A stretch of 64,000 bases of DNA from CAVQJU01 sp963729215 (GCA_963729215.1 CAVSND010000017.1:61227-125226); one strand, 5' to 3'. Shown: positions 1-10,846, counted from the stretch's first letter. Notes: generated from the sequence alone by a model not told the origin. Made by a program: numbers and translations.

Positions 1-80
1 CGCAGCAGCGGCGCTGAGACGAACACGAGCGCGGCCAGGAGCGGCCAACACACAACGCGGCGGCTGTCATGACTGGTCAT
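1..80 (-). CDS. Secreted alpha/beta hydrolase, N-terminal fragment cut by the window edge
   Basis: Only the first 26 codons lie in the window, starting at the ATG complementary to 78-80. They encode a signal peptide beginning MTSHDSRRVVCWPLLAALVF. This matches the start of the complete hydrolase at 54795-55766 (MTTHDIRRAVSCPLFAALVF), and the divergent leader up to about position 96 is also shared, so this is a paralog of that gene. Function is carried over by that match only; nothing of the catalytic domain is visible. Confidence 0.75.
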   Translation of the reverse strand, partial: MTSHDSRRVVCWPLLAALVFVSAPLL

Positions 81-96
81 GCGCGGCAGTATCGCA
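78..96. repeat. 19-bp leader repeat, copy 1 (second copy at 55764-55782)
   Basis: The 19 bases covering the hydrolase start codon and the following intergenic segment are identical to 55764-55782. In both places a minus-strand hydrolase gene diverges from a plus-strand tannase-type gene, so the repeat marks a duplicated divergent promoter region. Confidence 0.8.
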
Positions 97-110
97 TATG
101 AGAACGGGCG

Positions 111-1738
111 ATGAAGATCAAGCTTTCGTCTAAGTTGGCGTGCACGGCGGTGCTGGCATTCGCGGCTGGCGCGGGCCGCACGGGCCGAGCCGCCGTCGAT
201 GCGGCACCTCCTGGCGCGGCGGCCTGTACGGCCCTCGCCACGGCGCAATTCGCGACGGTGACGGCACTGAGCACGGCCTATGAGCCAGCATCGACAACAC
301 AGCCCGCCCACTGCGTCGTGCGCGGCTCCGCCGCGCCCCGCACCGGCGCGGACGGCAAGCCGTACGAGACGCGCTTCGAACTGCGTCTGCCGACGATGTG
401 GAGCGGACGGTTTCTGTATCAGGGCGGCGGCGGCAACGACGGCACGGTGGCGCCGGCGGTCGGACGCAACACGGGATCGTTTCCCGACACAGGCCTCCAG
501 CGAGGCTTCGCCGTCGTCACCACGGATGCCGGTCATCAGGGCGTGACCGCCGACTTCGGTGTCGATCCGGTCGCGCGTGTGGATCACGCGTACGCGGCGC
601 ACGAACGGACCTACACGATCGCCATGGCCATCCAATCGCGCTACTACGGCCGGGCACCCGACCACAAGTACTTCGTCGGCTGCTCGGGCGGAGGACGCCA
701 GGGCATGATGTTCGCGCAGCGCTACCCCACGGACTTCGACGGCATCGCCATCTGCGCGCCGGCGATGAGCGTGTCGAGCGGCGCGACGATCGCCGCGGCC
801 TGGGACACGCAGACGTATTTCTCCGCCGCTCCGGCCGATGCGAACGGACAACGGGTGCTCAGCCGCGCGTTCAGCGACGCCGACCTGGCGCTCGTCGCGC
901 GCGGCATCACGGCGGCGTGCGATGCCGCCGACGGCGCGGCCGACGGGATGGTCCTGCGCCCTGAGGCCTGCCGCTTCGATCCGAAGACGCTGCTGTGCGC
1001 CGGCGCGAAGGACACGAACTGCCTGACGTCCGATCAGGTCGCAGCGCTCGAGCGCGCGTTCGGCGGCCCGCGGACCTCGTCGGGGCGCGCGCTGTATGTC
1101 GGACAGGCCTGGGATCCCGGCATCGCCGCGCCCGGATGGCGGCAGTGGAAGCTGGGCTCGTCGCAGACCGGCACGCCGAACTCGGCGAACACGACGCTGA
1201 TGGCGGGCGCGCTGGCGTACGAGTTCGTCACGCCGCCCGACCCGGCGTTGGCGATCACGCGGTTCGACTTCGATCGCGATCCCGAGCGGATGCAGGCGTT
1301 CTCGCAGGTCTACGACACCTACCGCGACGCGACGCTCGCCGGATTCCGCGCGCGCGGCGGCAAGCTGCTGATCTTCCACGGGACGGCCGATCCGATTTTC
1401 TCGGCCCTCGAGTCGATTGACTACTACCAGCGGCTCACGCGCAACAACGGTGGGCCGGACGCCACGGCCCGGTGGGCCCGCCTGTTCCTGGTGCCCGGCA
1501 TGAATCACTGCGCCGGAGGTCCCGCGACGGACAGCTTCGACGGCCTCGCCGCCATCGTCGATTGGGTCGAGAAGGACACCGCCCCGTCTCGCATCGAGGC
1601 GTCGGCGCGGCCCGGCACGCTCGTACTTCCCTGGACGGACGCGTCCGCTCTGCGCGTATCCGTCATACGCCCGCTACGACGGCAACGGAAGCCTGGAGGA
1701 CGGCGCGACACTTCGCGTGCGTGGCACCATCCGACTGA
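111..1738 (+). CDS. Tannase/feruloyl-esterase family protein (two C-terminal frameshifts)
   Basis: Secreted serine esterase of the tannase/feruloyl esterase family, expected to cleave ester bonds of galloyl or feruloyl compounds outside the cytoplasm. The start at 111 gives an N-terminal export signal. The nucleophile is Ser192 in GCSGGGRQG; Asp427 (HGTADP) and His466 (MNHCAGG) complete the usual triad. The raw frame drifts off the family near 1630, where one extra base sits in CCC, and again near 1700. Correcting both restores the ending RPLCAYPSYARYDGNGSLE then FACVAPSD and a TGA at 1736-1738. Without correction the frame runs to 1991 with unrelated residues. Divergent from the hydrolase at 1-80 and convergent with the MBL gene. 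Substrate unknown. Confidence 0.85.
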
Positions 1739-1762
1739 ACGGGAACTTCGGCGATCGCCGTC

Positions 1763-2755
1763 TTACTGCATCGACAGCCGCTGCGCCTCCGCGCAGTCAG
1801 CGGCCATATCGAAATACCGCAGCACAGTCGCCGTGTCGGTCTCGTACGGATGCTTCTCGCCCGCCGTGCGCGGCAGCTGCGCGAGCCTCGCGCGATCGTA
1901 CGCGCGGTCGAACTCGGTATGGTTCGTCATCACGACCGTCGCGCCGGCCGCCGCCGCAGCCTTCGCCATCGTCCGCTGGCTGTCGCGGTAGATGGCGAAG
2001 TTCTCCGCCCGTCGCGGGAAATTGAACGCCGTGCCGCCGGCGTACGCGACCACCATCGGGCGTCCCCTGTCCCTGACCGGGAAGATGTACGACAGCGTAC
2101 CCGGCGTGTGACCCGGCGTGGCGATCACGTCGACGGTCGTGTCGCCGAGCGTGATCCTCGTGCCTTCGGCTCCGACCACAACGTCGCGCTTCGGGACGCC
2201 GCCGGGCGCCGACGCGGGGCGCTGGAGCGTCGAATCCCAATCCGCCGCGCCCATCACGATCTTCGCGCGGTAACGGCTCTGGAGCAGCGCCGCGCCCTGG
2301 TCGTGATCGCCGTGCGCGTGGCTGATCAGCACGTATTTGATACTGCGCGGATCGAGTCCGAGCGTCGTCAGACCCTCGACGATCTCCGGCTCGACGGCAT
2401 AGTCGAACAGCGTGTCGATGAGGACGATGCCGTCGTTCGTCGTCAGCGCCCAGGCGGAGTGAATCCTCGTGCCGACGAAGTAGAGGTTGTCGAACACTTT
2501 ATAAGGCTTTGCGTACCAGAGCGCGCGATCAGGCACCGTGCGGGCGGCGGGCGGCGCAGCGCCCCGAGCCGGAGCGCTCTGGAGATTGTCGGGCGCGACG
2601 CAGATGCGGAGGAACGTGCCTGCGTAGTCGAGACCCGCGGCGCGTTTCGCGGCCTTCACGAGGTCATCCGGTGTGGCCGGGGCAGGCGCCTGGGCGTGCA
2701 CCGTCAATGCGATCGCCCCGAACACCGCGGCAGCGGCCAGCAGACAGCTTCTCAT
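1763..2755 (-). CDS. Secreted MBL-fold metallo-hydrolase, B3-like
   Basis: 330-residue zinc-dependent hydrolase of the metallo-beta-lactamase fold. The ATG at 2755 follows an AGGGAGA ribosome site and opens a Sec signal peptide ending near VHAQA. The metal motif HAHGDH lies at residues 146-151, and a second histidine is in the later TPGHTPG segment. The sequence resembles subclass B3-like proteins, but environmental members often act on other substrates, so no resistance role is claimed. A close paralog with matching segments (PYKVFDNLY, ISHAHGDHDQGA, WDSTLQRP) is at 56090-57095. The frame is intact. Confidence 0.85.
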   Translation of the reverse strand: MRSCLLAAAAVFGAIALTVHAQAPAPATPDDLVKAAKRAAGLDYAGTFLRICVAPDNLQSAPARGAAPPAARTVPDRALWYAKPYKVFDNLYFVGTRIHSAWALTTNDGIVLIDTLFDYAVEPEIVEGLTTLGLDPRSIKYVLISHAHGDHDQGAALLQSRYRAKIVMGAADWDSTLQRPASAPGGVPKRDVVVGAEGTRITLGDTTVDVIATPGHTPGTLSYIFPVRDRGRPMVVAYAGGTAFNFPRRAENFAIYRDSQRTMAKAAAAAGATVVMTNHTEFDRAYDRARLAQLPRTAGEKHPYETDTATVLRYFDMAADCAEAQRLSMQ

Positions 2756-2777
2756 CGCAATCTCCCTTCGCGGCGCG

Positions 2778-4842
2778 TCAGTCGCGCGGCCCGTAATGCG
2801 GCGCTGTCTGACCCAGCTCGATCGCGCCAAGGTCGGGAGCCACGCCAGCGAATCCATCCGTCACGTTCGGCAACGTCTTTCCGCGATCAACGGCTGTCGA
2901 TCCAGTCTTCAGCCTGAAGTCGAACGATTCCGCTTTATAGACTTTCTGGACCGTCGCGACGTCCTGCGCGTCGAGCCTCGGGACGTTCACGAACACGTCG
3001 TAGTCGACGAGGACGCTGTGCTGATCCTGATGCGTGGCACGGCTGTACTCCTCGAGCGTGCTGTACTGCCGCGTCTCGAGCGACGACGGCGCGGGGCCGG
3101 CGCCGCGTCCACGCATCAATGAACTGTAATCGGCAGCCGTCGCCCACGGCGGCGAGTTCCAGGCGAACGAATACGGCGCGCCGGGATTCGGCCTGAAGCC
3201 GTTGTAATCCGACGAGGTGTAGTTGGTGTACGTGTTAATCGCGAAAATCGCGGGCGCCGAGTTCTCGCCGAGAAACAGGTTGTTCGCCCAGTGGACGTTC
3301 GACGCGCCCTGTGCCTGCGTCTCCGACAGCACGGTGTTGTTGTAGAAGATCGCGCCCGCCGAGCCGCCGGTCAGCCTCGTCGACCCGCCCGGCATGTGAT
3401 ACACGATGTTCCGGATCCAGTACACCGGGCCGCCGATCGCCGGCTGGTTGCAGAACGCGTGCGATGCGGAGTTGATCATCATGTTCCGCATCACCCGCAC
3501 GTTGTGCATGCTGCCGTCCACTTCGAACGGGTTGTCGTGGAAGTTGGTCATGTAGTTGTTGTAGTAGTCGATCGAGACCGTGCGCCTGTCGAAGTACTCG
3601 CGCGTCGGATACTTCGGGCCGCCGACCGCCGCCGAGCCATCCGGATTCCCGTACGTCTCCGTATCGATGCCGTCGTGGAAGTTCGCGACGTAGTTGTACG
3701 CGATGACGTGTCCGGGGCCGTACACCTTGACCGCGATGTACGATCCCATCACCGGCGGGAACTTCTGTCCGTCTTTGCCGTCGAACTTCCTCCAGAACTC
3801 GCCCGCCCAGCCGATGACGTGATTGGGATCGTGCCGCCCGATGAAGTAGTTGTCGGCGATGTAGAAGTTGCTCGATCCCGAGTAGTTCGTGAACACGCCG
3901 GCGCCGATGTCCTCGAACCGGCAGCGTTTCACCGTGATGCCTTTTGCGCCCGCAATGAACTGCGTGCCGGCGAGAATCGCGTAGTCGGTGTTCCGGAACG
4001 TCAGTCCCTCGAAGTACGTGTAGTCCGCGGCGCGGATGTCGAACAGCGCGAAGTTGCCCGCGCCGTCGAAAATCGCAGGACCGTCGCCTGCGCCTTTGAT
4101 GACGATCGGCTTCTCGGGTGTGCCCTTCGCGAGCAGGTAGTACGTCCCGTCGAGCGGTGTCGTGCGATTCACGGCAGGATCGTTCGTATATTCGTAGCGG
4201 TTGTACTTGTAGACGCCGGCATGCACGAGGATGGTGTCGCCGGCCTTCACGCGCGGACGGCCGGCCGTCGCCCAGTCGGTGCCGGCGCAGGTGAGGTTGT
4301 ACGCGCACATCAGGCCTTCGAACGACGGCTCGATCTTCGCGCCTTTATAGCCTGGCGGATACACGTGGTAGACGTTGCCGCCCGCCGCGGGCATCGGCTC
4401 GGGACGCGTTCTCACCGTGACGGTCTTCGTGGCCTGGCCGCTCACGCCGTCGGGATCGCGAAGCACGAACCGCGCTTCGTAGGCCGTATTCGGTTCGAGA
4501 TCGAGAATGCTGCCGGCGAACATGTTCGGCGAGATGACGTCGATCTGATCGCCCTGCCTGATGCGCTCGCCCTGAAGCCGCAGCATCGGCAGCGCCTGCT
4601 TCCAGTCGGTCGTGCCCTGCTTCCGATACGACACGTCAACCGACGCGTTCCGGTTGTCGTCGCCCTGGATGAACCACTCGAAGCCGAGGTTGATCAGCGT
4701 CGGCGGATCGACGAGAAACTCGCCTGCCGTGACCGCACCGCCGGCCGGAGCGGCGGTCACCACGCGATGCCGGAGGCAGACACCAATCACGACCGTGAAC
4801 ACGAGCGTGAGTGCAAAACGTTCGAAGTGCGGCTGTCTTCAT
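2778..4842 (-). CDS. Secreted right-handed beta-helix protein with N-terminal Fn3-like region
   Basis: About 687 residues. After the signal peptide comes a fibronectin-III-like segment (roughly residues 50-135, ending ATKTVTVRTRPEP) and then a long parallel beta-helix region with repeated asparagine-rich rungs (for example FYIADNYF, HVIAYNYVANFHDGID, VRVMRNMMIN), the fold of pectate lyases and polysaccharide lyases. No specific lyase motif is recognised. The open frame begins only at 4802; removing one A from the AAAA run at 4813-4816 joins it to an ATG at 4842, preceded by AGGAAGGGA, and gives the clean signal peptide MKTAALRTFALTLVF. I therefore place the start at 4842 with a probable one-base insertion error. 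Confidence 0.75.
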
Positions 4843-4984
4843 GATTGTCCCTTCCTGAGACGGTCACATCTTACCCACTGGAGGTCGATGTTCCCGAAAA
4901 AGCGAGGACGTAGACGGCTTTTTGCGCGAGCGCACGCTACCGCCGTGCGACACTGGCGGTTCCGGCCTGAGGAGAATGTTGAGG

Positions 4985-6052
4985 ATGTCGATGCAGGGGC
5001 GGTTTCTTGCGCGTGCCTGCGCTGCAGCGATCGCGCTGTCCGCGCTCGGACTGACGCCGGCGGCGCAAACGGCTCCTGTGCGCGGAATCTACAACTGGAT
5101 TCACGGCACGGGCGATGCCGAACGCGCCTTCGCCTTCTATCACGATGTCTTCGGCATCGAGCTCGCGCGATCGCCGTTTGCCGGCGGCGCCTCGGCCGGC
5201 ACGCCGCCCGAACCAATCCGTCCCGCCGCGCAGGCCGGTTCCGATCCGCTCGTCTGGGATCTCACGAACACGCACGGCTCGCGCTTCCGCACCGTGTTCA
5301 TGCGCGCCCCCAACACGCCGTTTGGACTCGAGCTGTCGGAGTTCTTCGACATCGCGCGCGGGGATCGGGCGGCCAATCCGTGGGACCCTGGCGCGTCGGC
5401 GCTCATCTTCTCGGTCCGCGATCTCGACGCCGTCGCCGGCAGACTGAAGGCCCGCGGCGCGCCCGTCGTGACGCTCGGCGGTGCCGCGCTCACGACGCCG
5501 GGCGGCCGCGCGGTGCTCGTCCGCGATCCCGACGGCTACCTGATTGAAGCGAGGCAGGCGCCGCCGGGGGCGGTGTCGAAGGCGACAGCGCCGGGCGACG
5601 TGATCGAGACGTCGATCGGCATCACCGTGGCCAGCCGCGAACGCGCGCGCGAGTTCTACGAGAAGTTGCTGGGCTTCACCATCAAGGGGACGCGCACCGC
5701 GAGCGCGGCGGAGCTGCGCCTGCACGGTCTGGCCGGAGGCACACTCACCGAAACGGCGATGTCGATCCCCGGCACCGCCGTGACCGTCGTGCTGTCGGAG
5801 TTCGCGCTGCCGGCCGGAACCACACCACCGGCCAGGCGGTTCGACTGGCGGCTTCAGGACGTCGGCTCGCCGCAATTCCAGCTCGAGGTGAGCGGCCTCG
5901 ACGCGCTGATCGATCGCACGAAGAACGCGGGCTACCGGTTCCTCAGCGTCGGCGCGAAGCCCATTCAACGTGCGTTCGGACGGTTCGTGTTCGCGATCGA
6001 TCCTGACGCCGTCCTCGTGGAGTTTGTCGAGCCCGCCGCCGACGGCAGATAG
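4985..6052 (+). CDS. Exported two-domain VOC (glyoxalase/bleomycin-resistance fold) protein
   Basis: 355 residues with a signal peptide (MSMQGRFLARACAAAIALSA) and two tandem vicinal-oxygen-chelate domains, at about residues 30-180 and 190-350. Recognisable pieces are GDAERAFAFYHDVFGIELA and RDPDGYLIEARQAPP in the first domain, and SRERAREFYEKLLGFTIKG and AIDPDAVLVEFVEP in the second. VOC proteins are metal-dependent enzymes or binding proteins; the substrate cannot be told. The ATG at 4985 is preferred because AGGAGA lies about 10 nt upstream; an ATG at 4976 is also in frame. Divergent from the beta-helix gene; the 140-nt gap should hold both promoters. Confidence 0.75.
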   Translation: MSMQGRFLARACAAAIALSALGLTPAAQTAPVRGIYNWIHGTGDAERAFAFYHDVFGIELARSPFAGGASAGTPPEPIRPAAQAGSDPLVWDLTNTHGSRFRTVFMRAPNTPFGLELSEFFDIARGDRAANPWDPGASALIFSVRDLDAVAGRLKARGAPVVTLGGAALTTPGGRAVLVRDPDGYLIEARQAPPGAVSKATAPGDVIETSIGITVASRERAREFYEKLLGFTIKGTRTASAAELRLHGLAGGTLTETAMSIPGTAVTVVLSEFALPAGTTPPARRFDWRLQDVGSPQFQLEVSGLDALIDRTKNAGYRFLSVGAKPIQRAFGRFVFAIDPDAVLVEFVEPAADGR

Positions 6053-6709
6053 TCAGCGGCGCGCCGGCAGCAGCGCGGGCCGGCCCGGCGGCAACTGCTG
6101 GTTCACGGCATTCAGCATCACGGCGGCCATCGCATAGTCGCCCATGATCATCGTGACCTCGAGCGCGCCCTGTGGACCGAACAGCCGGACGGCCCTGGCC
6201 CATAGCTCCGCGTTCAGCTGGTGATTTCCCCGGAAGAGCTGACGGCCCATCAGGATGACGGTCGCCGACTTGTCCTCCAGCCCTGCGACGTCGCGATCGA
6301 ACTTGATCGCGTCGATCGCCGCCTGATCGACGCCCGCACGCAGCGCCGCCGGTTCATGGCCGGACCATTCGTACTGCTGGTCGAACTCGCGGGCGCCGAC
6401 GAGCGCCGAGATCTCGAAGTACTTCGTGCCGATGACCGTCTTGCGCAGGGCCTGATTCAGCATCTGAATCGCTTCGGCAGCGGCGGGACTGTGCAGCGAC
6501 ACGCCGCCGGGCCCCGTCTTCGGGGGCGTACCGCCCCGGCCCCCGATGTAGTCGTAAATCCGCTTGCCCTCGGTGTCGAGGCTCTCGCGCGCGACCACGG
6601 GCAGCCGCGACAGCGACTCCGCGTTGATATCGGACGGAAGTGCAGGCGACTGGGCAACCAGCGACGCGGCAAACGTCATCGACGTGACGGCGGCAAGAGC
6701 GATTCTCAT
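6053..6709 (-). CDS. Exported carboxymuconolactone decarboxylase-like (AhpD fold) protein
   Basis: 218 residues starting at MRIALAAVTSMTFAAS, a signal peptide. The middle and C-terminus fit the carboxymuconolactone decarboxylase/AhpD-like helical family: a segment ending YEWSGHEPAALRAGVDQAA, then the helix LNAELWARAVRLFGPQGALE. The catalytic CxxC of true AhpD is absent, so the sequence supports a decarboxylase-like role rather than a peroxidase role. It is the last gene of the long minus-strand run, 11 nt after the OmpA-like gene, which follows a cytochrome gene; an electron-transfer or ring-cleavage context is possible but inferred. Confidence 0.7.
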   Translation of the reverse strand: MRIALAAVTSMTFAASLVAQSPALPSDINAESLSRLPVVARESLDTEGKRIYDYIGGRGGTPPKTGPGGVSLHSPAAAEAIQMLNQALRKTVIGTKYFEISALVGAREFDQQYEWSGHEPAALRAGVDQAAIDAIKFDRDVAGLEDKSATVILMGRQLFRGNHQLNAELWARAVRLFGPQGALEVTMIMGDYAMAAVMLNAVNQQLPPGRPALLPARR

Positions 6710-6720
6710 AGGCTGCGATC

Positions 6721-7542
6721 CTATCGCGCCGCTGCGCTGGCGCGGATTGTGACGACGGCGCGGCGCATGGCGTAGTCGTCGACCCCGGTGGCCTTGGCGG
6801 ATTCGTCGCGCCAGCTCACCTTGTACGATGGCGACTTCAGATTCGCGCCCTGCAGCAACATCGCCAGCTGCTCGGCACGCCGTTTCCCCATGTCGGCCTC
6901 CTCCGCCATGACCTGTCCATTCGAGAGGCGCGCCGCGCCGCGGTAGCCGACGATCTCGATTTCCTGCGCGTTCACGGCGCGCGCGAACTCCAGCATGTCG
7001 GTCAGCACCCGCGCGTGGTTGAATCCGACGAGCGCGTCGAAATCGTACGGCACGACGAACTCCTTCGTCGGCGGCAGCGCGGCCGGCGACGGCCTGGCCG
7101 GCGGCGGGGCGTTGTCGAACGCCAGCCGTCCTTTGCTCGGACCCGGCGGCCGCGGCGGCTCGAACGTCAGGTTGTATCGCTCTTCGGCCGGCAGCATGGT
7201 GTTGCACGACGCGTCGGGCTCGGGCATCACCGACAGATGCACCGGCTTCAGGACGATGCCGCCGCAGATGCGGGGCTCGGCGGACACGGTGCCTTCCACC
7301 AGCACGCGATGGCCGAGCCACGGCGGCGTGACCGGCGAGGTCACGTCCGACTGAATCGTGAGGTAGTAGAGCTCGCCGTCGTACTCGGACAGCCAGCACG
7401 GCACCGACGCGGTATCGCGCACGATCGGGCAGCTCACGAAGTTCCTGCGCGGCCCGTCTGCGCCGAAACACACCGCCGCGCCGGACACGAGCCAGCCGGC
7501 GAACAGCAGCGTTCTGCCGCGGATCACATGACGCGCGTTCAT
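6721..7542 (-). CDS. Exported protein with OmpA-like C-terminal domain
   Basis: 273 residues. It opens with MNARHVIRGRTLLFAGWLV, a signal peptide, and has an N-terminal part with four cysteines (CPIVRDTASVPCW, RICGG, DASCN) that may form disulfides. The Pro-rich linker PPPARPSPAALPP precedes a C-terminal region resembling OmpA/MotB peptidoglycan-binding domains (VPYDFDALVGFNHARVL, then MGKRRAEQLAMLL). The start overlaps the stop of the upstream cytochrome gene (TGATG), so the two are probably translationally coupled. Function unknown; it may anchor a complex to the cell wall. Confidence 0.65.
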   Translation of the reverse strand: MNARHVIRGRTLLFAGWLVSGAAVCFGADGPRRNFVSCPIVRDTASVPCWLSEYDGELYYLTIQSDVTSPVTPPWLGHRVLVEGTVSAEPRICGGIVLKPVHLSVMPEPDASCNTMLPAEERYNLTFEPPRPPGPSKGRLAFDNAPPPARPSPAALPPTKEFVVPYDFDALVGFNHARVLTDMLEFARAVNAQEIEIVGYRGAARLSNGQVMAEEADMGKRRAEQLAMLLQGANLKSPSYKVSWRDESAKATGVDDYAMRRAVVTIRASAAAR

Positions 7543-9088
7543 CAGAGCGCCCCCAGAAAGTTGACGAGATCCTGCTTCTCCTGCTCCGAGTAGCCGATGT
7601 TGTAGCGGCGGTCGTAGAAGTCGACCAGCTCGCGCAGCGTCGCGGCCGACCCGTTCGAGAAATAGGGCGCGCGCGCCGCCAGCCCGCGGAACTGCTCCAT
7701 GACGATCGTCCCGACGTCGTTGCAGAGACCCGAGATGAGCGCGCGCCCGGGATCCTGCGTGTAGATGACGCGGCCGAGGAACGGATGCGGCCGCACCCCC
7801 GGCTTGCAGGTGACGCGGAACAGCGGCATCTGCGGCTTCGCCTCCGTCCACGGATTCAGCGGCACTTCCGTGGCCCACGGCAGGTTGGTCGTGCCGATGT
7901 CCATCCAGCCGTTCGCCGTATCCATGCCCGTCATGTGCATCCCGTGGCACGTGGCGCAGGTCCGCTTGACAGGATTGCCGAGGCCCACCGAGTTGAGATG
8001 CATCGAGTCCTTGATCCAGAACGTGCGGAACATGAACACGTCATGGCCACGCGCAATGGACTCGCGCGACGCGTTGCGCGCGTTCTCCGTCTCGTCAGTC
8101 GTCCGCGGCAGGTGCGCCCACTTCCCGCCCAGCGGAAAGACATAGCGCGTGGTGTTGTTGCCGAGCACGCCGGCGTCGTCCGCGGCGAGATTGCGCGGCC
8201 CGAAGGCCGGCGGCCCATCGGGCTCGACCAGGCTGCCGGCGTCGCGGCGCGCGACCTGCGCGATGTACACCTGCCGCTCGAATTCCGTGATGCGCGCGAC
8301 CTGCGCGGCGCTGAGCTTGCCCGCAATCTGCAGGTGGTTCTTCGCGGCATCGTCGGCCTGGATGGCGAGCGTCGCCGCGCGCGCATCGGACATCAGGTTC
8401 ATGCTCGTCGGCTTGCCCGTCTCCGGGATCGACGGACGACGGCATGCCGTTCTTGCCGATGAACGGGCCGACGCCGAAGTTCTGGTGCGTCGTGTACTTC
8501 GTGTTGGCCACGGGCCGCGGACGACGGTAGACCGAGATGGTGGGCGTCGCGCTGTTCAGCCCGTAGCGGGGATCCGTGTTGCAGCCGCCCGGATCGCGCA
8601 CGACGTCAATCGTGAACTCGGGATCGATGCGCGTGCCGTCGGGACGCTGCGGCGGCCACGGCAGCGCGACCCGGAACAGGCCGCGCTCGAGCAGCTGCGA
8701 GTGAGAACGGGGATCGTCGGGCGGCAGGTTGGGACAGTTCATGCCGTCCACGGCCGCAAACAGCGGGTCCTTGCCGCCGGTGGCCGTCCACCGCTCTCGA
8801 ATGCTGCGCACCGACAACGACATGCCGTCGGACGGCTGGTGACACGTGACGCAGGCGCGGCCGTTCGTGCCGATGGGCTCGAAGAACGGATGCCCCTTCG
8901 TGTCGAGCTGACCGGACGTGTTCAGCACGCCGAGCTGGCCCTGCTCGTTGTCGTACGTCGCGAACTCCGGCAGCGGCGTCCCCTGCCCCGGACTCCACCA
9001 CGACGTCGAGACTCGTCGACGGGGGCGCCGCCGCCACGAAGACGGCCGAGAGCCACACGGCGAGAAGCGTCGATTGCCACTTGGTCAT
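7542..9088 (-). CDS. Di-heme c-type cytochrome, exported (two frameshifts)
   Basis: Reconstructed protein of about 510 residues, read in three frames with breaks near 9003 and 8430. It has a signal peptide (MTKWQSTLLAVWLSAVFVAA) and two CxxCH haem motifs: CVTCH in the first third and CATCH about two-thirds along. The C-terminal segment TLRELVDFYDRRYNIGYSE resembles MauG or cytochrome-c-peroxidase-like proteins, in which it borders the last haem domain. Joining the frames restores WSPGQGTPLPEFATYDNEQ before the first haem. Likely a periplasmic electron-transfer or oxidoreductase protein. The next gene starts on its stop codon. Confidence 0.75.
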
Positions 9089-9139
9089 CGGGACCCTATT
9101 GTCATGCGCTCGAAGACGGGACGCCGGCTCAAAGATCGC

Positions 9140-10811
9140 TCAAATCTCGCCGTCGTCAAGACGCTGACGTGCTCTCACAGGGCTCAATTTGCCGGGGGCA
9201 GCGGTTGGTTGGTACTGCATCGGGCAGCCAAGCTGGAAGAACTGGGCTTCGGCGGCCCGGCGGCAGAACGCCTGCGTGTTGCGAACCTGTCGTTCGATGG
9301 CCGAGACGACTTCCGAGAGAGGGAGTGGTTTCTGACCGTGGACGGCCAGATGAGTGTCGACCTTGATCTTCCGGTACTGGATGTTGTTCATCAGGCTGTC
9401 GCCCCACCAGTTGTAGTCCCAGTTCTGTGTCGTCAGATCCCCTTCAACGAGCAGTCGTGAGGCGGGCACGTGGGCGATCACGCCGTCCGCCATGTGATAG
9501 TTGCCGACAAGGTGGTAGATGTCGACTTCGTTCGTGGAGTCCTTCAGTTTGAGATGGTCGTCCACAGGGATGAACTTCAACGGCTTCGGGTTCCGGCCAA
9601 GCGCGTCCGGAAACAGCTTCGCGGGACGCGCCACCATTTCACGGAAGATGCCCTCGTTTCCTCGACGCGAGATGATCGTCAGGCCCTCGGCCACCGCCGC
9701 GCGAAGACCGACCGTGTGATCGAAGTGATGATGCGACTGAATCACCTGCGTCACACGCTTGCCCGGGACGAGGGCGTTCACGACCTGGAGAATCGCCTGA
9801 AGCGCGGCATCCTGGCGATTCGCCTCGAACATCGTGATGTGGTCGTCGAATTCGAAGAAGCTGTTGCCGTTCATGATACCAGACATGGTCGGCGACCTTG
9901 ATCGGCTGCCGGTTCGCCTCGCCTCCGCCAGGCGCGCCCTGGGACGGCGGAGCGGATCGAACCGACGCCGGCGCGCTCAGATCCTCAATCGGCTCGTCGA
10001 CGATGTTCCGGTCGACGTCGAGCTTGCTGTGCACGACGTTGCGCCAGTCGATCGACGTGGCGAACGCGGTCGGCAGTTGAACGCCCTTCTCGGGCTCGTA
10101 GCCGACGAACGCCGTTCGATAGGTGACGTCTCCGAGGTTGACGTGCGGTCCCACATAGCTCACCCACGCGGGAAGATTCGTTGTCCCATCCACAGCGAGC
10201 GTCAGCGTGTCTCCCTGCCGCACCGTGATGTCGACAAGCTGCTGGTTTCCCTGTTTGCGCAGGTTCGACAGCTTGCTCGTGGGATCGAGGGCCGCGCGCA
10301 CGATCGTGATCGGATGGGCAAGCAGTTCCACTCGGCGCTGCCGGGCGGCCGCAACCCCCGCAGGCTGCGGCTGCGGAGTTCCGGCCTGGGGAGCCGCCAG
10401 GAATCCTCCGCCGATGTTGTAGGCGATGTCACCGTCCAGCGTCTCGTTTGTCCGATTCAGCCCGAGCTGCCCCACTGTCGATGCAAACACGAAATCCATC
10501 TTCAGGCGCTGCTGGACGCGCGTGCGCCAGTGCTCGAGATCGATCATTCGCCTGTACTCGAGCGCCTTCTGCCATTTCTGGGGTGCCGCGGGATCGCCGG
10601 TGATGTTCCCGCCGCCATCGAAATACGCCAACTCCCCGTAGCCGACGATCTGCAGGGTCTTGAGTGCCATGACGCGCTCGCGGCCGCCAAGCGCCTCCGC
10701 CGCCCGCGTTACCAGCTGAAGTTCCTGACCGGTTCCCTGACCGGCGACACCGATCACGAGCGCCGAGCAGGCCGCCATCGCCACCGACATCGCGGCGAAC
10801 CTCTTGTTCAT
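9140..10811 (-). CDS. Secreted protein with LolA-like N-terminus and C-terminal MBL domain (one frameshift)
   Basis: About 555 residues starting at MNKRFAAMSVAM (ATG 10811, ribosome site GGGAGAAGG). The N-terminal half (EALGGRERVMALKTLQIVGY and onward) looks like the lipoprotein-carrier (LolA-like) fold, with a DGGGNI loop. The C-terminal half is an MBL domain with the metal motif HHHFDH in IQSHHHFDHTVGLR and a later GNYHMADG. A break near 9880 separates ADHVWY from IMNGNSFFEFDDH; both sides match the paralog at 43134-44733 in order, so one protein is expected. Substrate unknown. Confidence 0.75.
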
Positions 10812-10846
10812 CGCCTTCTCCCTTTCAGAGCACGCTGGATCGGTAA

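Noticed and set aside
1763..2857. The cluster of B3-like MBLs could be read as a beta-lactam resistance island.
   Set aside because: The proteins are embedded in catabolic operons, no regulator or other resistance gene is present, and most environmental MBL-fold proteins are not lactamases.
3291..4844. Long open frames antisense to real genes, for example on the plus strand here and at 1850-2917, 13937-15391 and 38814-40277.
   Set aside because: They mirror minus-strand genes with family matches; such shadows are expected at this GC content and their residues show no family pattern.
9152..9168. GTCGTCAAGACGCTGAC is repeated exactly at 32564-32580.
   Set aside because: Seventeen bases in GC-rich coding sequence, within unrelated genes and different strand contexts, is within chance; no extended similarity on either side.
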